Positions 7,080-11,430 of a DNA stretch of 11,430 bases are shown here, piece after piece. Each line of letters opens with the position of its first letter. The first letter of the stretch is position 1. The notes under the pieces are model-generated. The model worked only from the letters and a program-made list of their open reading frames with translations, was not told where the DNA came from and did not search any database. A program made the position numbers and the translations under genes. Source of the DNA: Candidatus Poribacteria bacterium (GTDB taxonomy: Bacteria > Poribacteria > WGA-4E > WGA-3G); contig VXXH01000543.1 of the NCBI GenBank assembly GCA_009835515.1, positions 1 through 11,430 on the forward strand. Direction: 5' to 3'.

Positions 7080-7884
7080 AAAAGTTTACCTAACGCCAGC
7101 ACAACGACTCCATTTTGACATCTACGGTTATGTGTTATTAGAGAACGTCCTAAACAGCGATGAAATTCAACGTATGAAGGACGCACTCTATAAAATAAAA
7201 GCCGACGAAGATCGGGATGCTAAGCGTGTTTATGCGCGCCCAGGCGGAGAACACCATGTGCTTTTCGGGAATCTTGTTGAATATGACCCCGCATTATTGG
7301 AATATGCTGTGCATCCAAAACTCGTGCCACTCGTTGAAGAGGTAGTTGGCGGGGCAGTGCGTCTTGAGGAGACCGAAGCGATCATCAATAGTCGTAATCC
7401 AGAGACAGAATTGGACGCACTCCACAAACGCCGTTATAATCCAACCGGTTTTCATCGAGGGACGCAACATGGGTGGGGCACCTATATAGAACAGAACAAG
7501 TTTCACTGTATCTTTGTAAAGACACTCGCCTACCTCACTGATGTTGGTCCTGATGATGGTGGAACGTGTGTTATACCGGGGAGCCACCGATTAACGTGGA
7601 ACCATAACGAGATGATCGAAGCCGCATTGTCTGATGACAAACTCATCTACCAAGTCGAAGCATCAGCCGGTTCCGTCCTGCTTTTCGCTGAAGCGTTGAT
7701 TCACAGCACGACTGCCATCCGTAGCGACAAGGAGCGCGTTATCCTCATTTCCGGTTACACACCACCAATGGTGCGCGAATGGCCCGGCAACGAAGTCAGT
7801 CCCGAATTCATTGAGACACTGCCAGAAGACATCCGTCCGCTCATCTCAGGAAGCGACAGTTGGCATTGGAAACGGCGGTATTAA
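7069..7884 (+). CDS. PhyH-family protein with HxG in place of the HxD iron motif
   Basis: The 271-residue product has PhyH-family features: FDIYGYVLLENVL near the N-terminus, AYLTDVGPDDGGTCVIPGSHR at about 154-174, a distal His in EALIHSTTAIR (H212), and R223 in KERVILISGY, 11 residues after it, as expected for 2-oxoglutarate binding. Where the family normally has HxD, 35 residues before the GG turn, this protein has H129-R130-G131 in GFHRGTQHGW, so the carboxylate iron ligand is absent. Loss of that Asp to Gly/Ala is the hallmark of Fe/2OG halogenases such as SyrB2 and WelO5, where a halide binds instead. It could also mean another chemistry or a non-catalytic role. The alternative ATG at 7066 would add only one Met. 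It is coupled to the coiled-coil gene; no substrate can be named. Confidence 0.82.
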   Translation: MSSEKVYLTPAQRLHFDIYGYVLLENVLNSDEIQRMKDALYKIKADEDRDAKRVYARPGGEHHVLFGNLVEYDPALLEYAVHPKLVPLVEEVVGGAVRLEETEAIINSRNPETELDALHKRRYNPTGFHRGTQHGWGTYIEQNKFHCIFVKTLAYLTDVGPDDGGTCVIPGSHRLTWNHNEMIEAALSDDKLIYQVEASAGSVLLFAEALIHSTTAIRSDKERVILISGYTPPMVREWPGNEVSPEFIETLPEDIRPLISGSDSWHWKRRY

Positions 7885-7993
7885 ATCTCAAATTTGATAG
7901 GTGCGGTTTCATGTTTTCTCGGTGAGTGCGGTCCCTATATACCTACTTATTTTCAGAATCCACTATAATACCCGGTGTCTTGCAGGAGAAAAA
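7885..7993 (+). promoter_or_regulatory. Short spacer with direct repeat and a perfect -10-like box
   Basis: GTGCGGT occurs twice, at 7901-7907 and 7926-7932. TATAAT at 7964-7969 is a perfect -10 consensus 24 bases before the next start, but no -35-like box is found 16-18 bases upstream. It may be a weak or activator-dependent promoter for the ATPase gene, or chance in AT-rich sequence. Confidence 0.35.
7984..7988 (+). promoter_or_regulatory. Shine-Dalgarno AGGAG deciding the start at 7994
   Basis: AGGAG lies 5 bases before ATG 7994. This excludes the in-frame GTG at 7901, which lies in the GTGCGGT repeat and would add 31 residues with no family resemblance. Confidence 0.8.
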
Positions 7994-9613
7994 ATGAGAA
8001 GTTTTGGTACCTACGGACGTGTACGTCCTGAGCAGCATTATATTGTTCCGCGCACTACGGAGGTTGCTGATTTCATCAACCGTGTTAAAGCAGGCAGATA
8101 CATTGTGCTGTTCGCACCACGTCAGACCGGAAAAACGACCTTTTTCCGATTAGCACTTGATACGCTCGAGGCTGAGGATCCCACCTATTTTCCTATCCTG
8201 TTGGATTTCCAAACAATGCGCAGTGCTACGTCAGCCGTTTTTTATAGTCGGTTCTACCAAATGATTTGCATGCAAATTGAGAGCGTTTTTGAAAAGCACG
8301 GTGGCGCGCCTTCTGAAGCACTAACGCAATTTTTGGCGGATACAACGCTAACCGATGATTTTTCGATGCTGCTGTTTTTTAAGCAACTCGCAAGTTTCTT
8401 GGACAGTGATTCGCACAAAGATGTTCCGGCTTTCAAAAGGGTTGTGCTGCTCATTGACGAGTTTGATGGCATACCAAAAACGGTCATCAGCAATTTTCTG
8501 TATTCGCTCCGCCAGATTTATCTCTCTGACGAGATGCAATGTCCCTACAGTGTTGGTATCGTGGGTGTCAGGAGCATCGCGCAGCTCGACTACGACCGAT
8601 CGGTCTCTCCGTTCAATATCCAAGACGAATTCAAACTGCCGAACTTCACACTTGAACAGGTACAAGAACTCTTCCAACAGTATACAAATGAAATGGGACA
8701 AGCCTTCGCTCCAGAGGTCATTGAGTCTATTCACAGACAGACTGCTGGTCAACCTTTCCTCGTGAATCGATTCGGACAGATACTTACTGAAGCGTTGGAC
8801 ATTCCGAAAACCGAAATCTTCACGATGGCACACTTTTCAAAGGCACACGCGCAACTACTTGAAGAAGACAATACCAATCTTACACACCTGACTACCAATA
8901 TTCGTAGAGATCGCCGATTTGAGACGCTGCTCATGAGGATCACAGCCGCTGAAGAGAGTGTGCACTTTAGCCTCCGAAATGAACTTATCAGCGCGCTCTT
9001 TACATACGGCGTGATTACGAAAGGGGCTGACGGTCTCTGTGAAATCCTGAACCCGATTTATCTCTATTGCATTCTACAGACATTCAAACCGTTGATAAAT
9101 GGGTTAGAGTACCAATACCTCCCCGAAGACACTGACGCGGGCTTCGGCGATTACCTCACACCTGCTGGACACATTGACCTCGTATCACTCCTTGATAATT
9201 TCCGGGACTTCATCGGGCGTGCAGGTTTCCAGATTCTGCAGGTACCAGATACGCCGCGAGAGTCCGTGGGCAGACACCTCCTGCTTGCCTACCTTGATCA
9301 GTTTGTTAAGTTCGTCGGCGGTGTGATGCACATTGAGGTGCAGACCGGGCGCGGGCGGATGGACCTCATCATTACCCACAATCAGCGAAAATATATTGTC
9401 GAAACGAAGATTTGGAGAGGTGCCAGCCGCTATCAAGCAGGTAAAAAGCAACTCGCCGCATATCTTAAATTGGAGGGTGTGCGAGAAGGATACTATGTCG
9501 TATTTGGTCATCGGGTAGAGCCGGAGCAGAGCTTGGAGACCGAAACAGTTGAGGGTGTGAAAATTCGGAGTTACCTCATCCCTGTGATACAAGAACTCCC
9601 TTCAACCCTTTAG
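7994..9613 (+). CDS. AAA-like ATPase fused to a PD-(D/E)XK nuclease-like domain
   Basis: The 539-residue protein begins with MRSFGTYGRVRPEQHYIVPR, like the AAA-like (AAA_35 or STAND-related) ATPases. It has a Walker A loop APRQTGKTT at 41-49, Walker B RVVLLIDEFD at 149-158, a sensor-like strand VGIVGVRSIAQLD at 187-199, and a lid/winged region with QTAGQPFLVNRFGQIL at 249-264. The C-terminal part carries a PD-(D/E)XK pattern: E448 in MHIEVQ, D457 in GRGRMDLII, E470-T-K472 in YIVETKIW, and Q486 in KKQLAAY. This resembles the DUF1703-type nuclease domains that end AAA-ATPase-like proteins. All key residues appear intact. Such fusions are widespread and multi-copy in some genomes, and their role is unknown; conflict or mobile-element functions have been suggested. 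It converges with the sulfatase gene 39 bases away. Confidence 0.85.
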   Translation: MRSFGTYGRVRPEQHYIVPRTTEVADFINRVKAGRYIVLFAPRQTGKTTFFRLALDTLEAEDPTYFPILLDFQTMRSATSAVFYSRFYQMICMQIESVFEKHGGAPSEALTQFLADTTLTDDFSMLLFFKQLASFLDSDSHKDVPAFKRVVLLIDEFDGIPKTVISNFLYSLRQIYLSDEMQCPYSVGIVGVRSIAQLDYDRSVSPFNIQDEFKLPNFTLEQVQELFQQYTNEMGQAFAPEVIESIHRQTAGQPFLVNRFGQILTEALDIPKTEIFTMAHFSKAHAQLLEEDNTNLTHLTTNIRRDRRFETLLMRITAAEESVHFSLRNELISALFTYGVITKGADGLCEILNPIYLYCILQTFKPLINGLEYQYLPEDTDAGFGDYLTPAGHIDLVSLLDNFRDFIGRAGFQILQVPDTPRESVGRHLLLAYLDQFVKFVGGVMHIEVQTGRGRMDLIITHNQRKYIVETKIWRGASRYQAGKKQLAAYLKLEGVREGYYVVFGHRVEPEQSLETETVEGVKIRSYLIPVIQELPSTL

Positions 9614-9652
9614 CAACAAACTATATTCTACTTAACTGTACCTTGCCCACCC

Positions 9653-11164
9653 TTATGCTCCTGAAGTCCGTGGCATCCACAACGGTTCTTTCCCCATCTC
9701 CGCAAACAGCAACTTCATAACCAAATCCGCCTTCAATTCGGCATGTTCAGCCGAATTCCAGAGATTATTGATCTCTCCAGGATCTTCTTTCAGATCGAAC
9801 AACTCACCGTAGTCCCGGTTATAGTAGACGGTCAGTTTATAACGATCGTCAACATAGGTTTTGACGTGCACCGTTGTCGGCTCATGGTGGTTTTCGACGA
9901 TGATATGGTCACGTGCCTGTTCTGCTTGACCTGACCAGACCGGCATCTGATCTACACCGGTCATCGGACGTGGAATATCAATACCCGTGGCACTCAGGAA
10001 CGAGGGGGCTAAATCTACCAGCGTCTGCAACGCCTCCGACTGCTGCCCTGCAGGCACAACACCCGGATACCGCGCAATAAACGGCACTCGAATGACATCC
10101 TCGTAGTGGAACGCGCCTTTTGCGATAAGCCCGTGCTGTCCGTAAAAATGCCCGTGGTCGGACGTGAACACAACCAATGTATTGTCTGCAAGTCCGAGTT
10201 CGTCAAGTTTTGCCAAGATTTTCCCGATGTATTTGTCCATCAGACTCACCATGCCGTAATAGACGGCAATGTCTTTGGCGAGTTCGTCGCGGTCGCGTAA
10301 ATGCGATCTGAAGCCGTGTACACCTTTCCCACTTTCACGCCAATCGGAAAAATCGGGTTTTTGCTGTTGCGTTAATTGGAAGTGCGGCGGGTTGTTGTCA
10401 TGTTCACCTTCTGTCACAGAAGGCACGGTTAATTCTGCTGGGTCATACATCGTATCCCACGGTTCCGGCACGAGATATTTCGGGTGTGGATCGAAGAAAC
10501 TCGCCCAAAGGAAGAAGTTCTCGCCGTTCTGCTGATATGTTTCCATGAGTGCGTTTGTGCGTTCCGCAATCCATGTATCGTAGTGGTATTCTTCTGGGAT
10601 GGGCCACTTTCGATATTGACCGCGGGCGTTCCCTGTCGGTGGCGCGAAGTAATCCCGCCAATTGGTGCAGCCGTTCTCTTCCATCCAGATGGCATAGTGC
10701 TGTCCGACGTGTGCTTCATCAGCATGGTTGCGTGCCAATTCGACGTGTTCAAATCCATAGAACGGTTCGTTGAAACTCCGCCAGTAATCCAAGTCTTGAA
10801 GGATTGGGTAAGATTCCAGAGACGGGAATTCTTCAGTCCCGTGGAGCGGTTGAAAATGTGCTTTTCCGACCAAGGCAGTCCGATAGTCTGCATCCGTAAA
10901 ATCTTCACCGACAGTGTGTTCATCTTCAGAGAGTTTTGTGCCGAGAGACCAAGCACCGTGTTGACTCGGATACTTCCCCGTGATAATAGATGCGCGCGTC
11001 GGTGTACAGGTAGGATTCGGGCAGTAGGCTCTATTGAAAAGTGTCCCTTGCTGTGCCAATGTATCCAAGTGAGGGGTCTGGATTTCGGGATTGAGACAGC
11101 CCAAGGTGTTCCAATGCTGCTGGTCGCTGGTGATGAGTAGAATATTAGGTCTGGTTTCTGCCAT
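9653..11164 (-). CDS. Type I (formylglycine-dependent) sulfatase, cytoplasmic
   Basis: A 503-residue member of the alkaline phosphatase-like sulfatase family, which removes sulfate esters by way of a formylglycine made from Cys. The signature is C53-T-P-T-R57 in NPTCTPTRASIITGKYP, so the nucleophile is the Cys type, needing a formylglycine-generating enzyme or an anaerobic maturase not present in the window. The metal site begins with SDQQH at 13-17 (Asp then Gln, not the usual two Asp, as in some sulfatase/phosphonate-ester hydrolase relatives) and continues with VVFTSDHGHFYGQHG. The C-terminal GELFDLKEDPGEINNLW is typical. There is no signal peptide, so it acts inside the cell. The start at 11164 is chosen because AAGGAA lies just upstream and MAETRPNILLITSD is the usual beginning. 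The substrate is not readable. Confidence 0.9.
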   Translation of the reverse strand: MAETRPNILLITSDQQHWNTLGCLNPEIQTPHLDTLAQQGTLFNRAYCPNPTCTPTRASIITGKYPSQHGAWSLGTKLSEDEHTVGEDFTDADYRTALVGKAHFQPLHGTEEFPSLESYPILQDLDYWRSFNEPFYGFEHVELARNHADEAHVGQHYAIWMEENGCTNWRDYFAPPTGNARGQYRKWPIPEEYHYDTWIAERTNALMETYQQNGENFFLWASFFDPHPKYLVPEPWDTMYDPAELTVPSVTEGEHDNNPPHFQLTQQQKPDFSDWRESGKGVHGFRSHLRDRDELAKDIAVYYGMVSLMDKYIGKILAKLDELGLADNTLVVFTSDHGHFYGQHGLIAKGAFHYEDVIRVPFIARYPGVVPAGQQSEALQTLVDLAPSFLSATGIDIPRPMTGVDQMPVWSGQAEQARDHIIVENHHEPTTVHVKTYVDDRYKLTVYYNRDYGELFDLKEDPGEINNLWNSAEHAELKADLVMKLLFAEMGKEPLWMPRTSGA

Positions 11165-11192
11165 AGTGTTCCTTTGCGGTTTGTTTACTATC

Positions 11193-11430
11193 TTATTTTG
11201 AATGGATTGGGATTTCGCCTTCTTTAATGGATTGAAGCAATGCCTCAGCATCTTCTATTGACACCTGATGTGACCTGTTAAGGGCTGCTAAAACTTGTGT
11301 AGGTTGGCCCGTTGGTTCAGATTTTGGCAAATCTTTCGGGTTTTCTAAATTTCCTGTTGGTGTTTGCGATTTCCAAACGAGGTATTCCAAGTAACGTTTC
11401 AATTCTTCCATCTCGGAGGCGGACAATTTC
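11193..11430 (-). CDS. Small antitoxin-like protein, 5'-partial
   Basis: The frame is open to the right edge, so the N-terminus is missing or begins at TTG 11426 or ATG 11411. The visible product is about 78 residues and ends with VSIEDAEALLQSIKEGEIPI, a pattern like VapB-type or similar antitoxin-like small proteins in which an EDAEALLQSI helix precedes a short hydrophobic tail. No toxin gene is visible; one could lie beyond the window edge, but the gene downstream is the sulfatase, 28 bases after this stop, on the same strand. The low-complexity middle part (NPKDLPKSEPTGQPTQ) looks like a linker. The assignment rests on resemblance only. Confidence 0.5.
   Translation of the reverse strand, partial: KLSASEMEELKRYLEYLVWKSQTPTGNLENPKDLPKSEPTGQPTQVLAALNRSHQVSIEDAEALLQSIKEGEIPIHSK

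Noticed and set aside
6545..7186. A 213-codon minus-strand frame opposite the coiled-coil gene
   Set aside because: It runs across two well-supported, coupled genes and its product is Ser/Ile-rich with no recognisable domain.
7901..7993. GTG-initiated extension of the ATPase ORF
   Set aside because: The start lies inside a short repeat and has no ribosome binding site; ATG 7994 has AGGAG 5 bases upstream and matches the family N-terminus.
10484..11140. A 218-codon plus-strand frame opposite the sulfatase
   Set aside because: It is wholly antisense to a gene with clear catalytic motifs and has no ribosome binding site or recognised domain.
11165..11251. Extension of the sulfatase to an upstream start
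   Set aside because: It would overlap the small antitoxin-like gene, and the added residues have no sulfatase resemblance. A ribosome binding site lies just before 11164.

Overview
The window looks like a chromosomal segment from an uncultured bacterium of mixed, moderate GC content. A relative of Candidatus Poribacteria is my best guess. The guess rests on the combination of a large DUF4175-like membrane/coiled-coil protein, two phytanoyl-CoA dioxygenase (PhyH) family proteins, a type I sulfatase, an AAA-nuclease fusion, and intergenic spacers full of short palindromic and GATAACTACT-type repeats. It is inference from gene content; there is no marker gene such as rRNA.

Layout. Positions 1-3390 hold the 3' part of a DUF4175-like gene, entering from the left edge, with an in-frame TAA at 3160-3162. 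The reading frame then continues to 3390 and encodes what looks like the protein's natural C-terminal end. A repeat-bearing spacer (3391-3572) leads into a PPK2-family polyphosphate kinase (3573-4385). After a spacer with no clear signal come a PhyH-family dioxygenase with an intact HxD motif (4555-5334) and, 22 bases later, a secreted jelly-roll-like protein (5357-6103). The spacer 6104-6329 is a stack of palindromes, including two copies of one hairpin element that differ by compensatory base changes.

Positions 6330-7884 form a tight two-gene unit: an unrecognised coiled-coil protein with a glycine-rich hydrophobic region, overlapping by 11 bases a second PhyH-family protein whose iron-binding HxD motif reads HRG. 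Then comes an AAA ATPase fused to a PD-(D/E)XK nuclease-like domain (7994-9613). On the opposite strand, converging on it, are a cytoplasmic type I sulfatase (11164-9653) and, 28 bases upstream of its start, a small partial ORF resembling VapB-like antitoxins (11430-11193).

How the genes may work together. Two transcription units are suggested by spacing: the first PhyH with the secreted protein, and the coiled-coil protein with the second PhyH. The most interesting unit is 6330-7884, because it joins an unusual membrane-active-looking protein, whose arginine codon use differs from its neighbours, with a dioxygenase-fold protein having a halogenase-like metal site. No complete known multi-gene system is visible.
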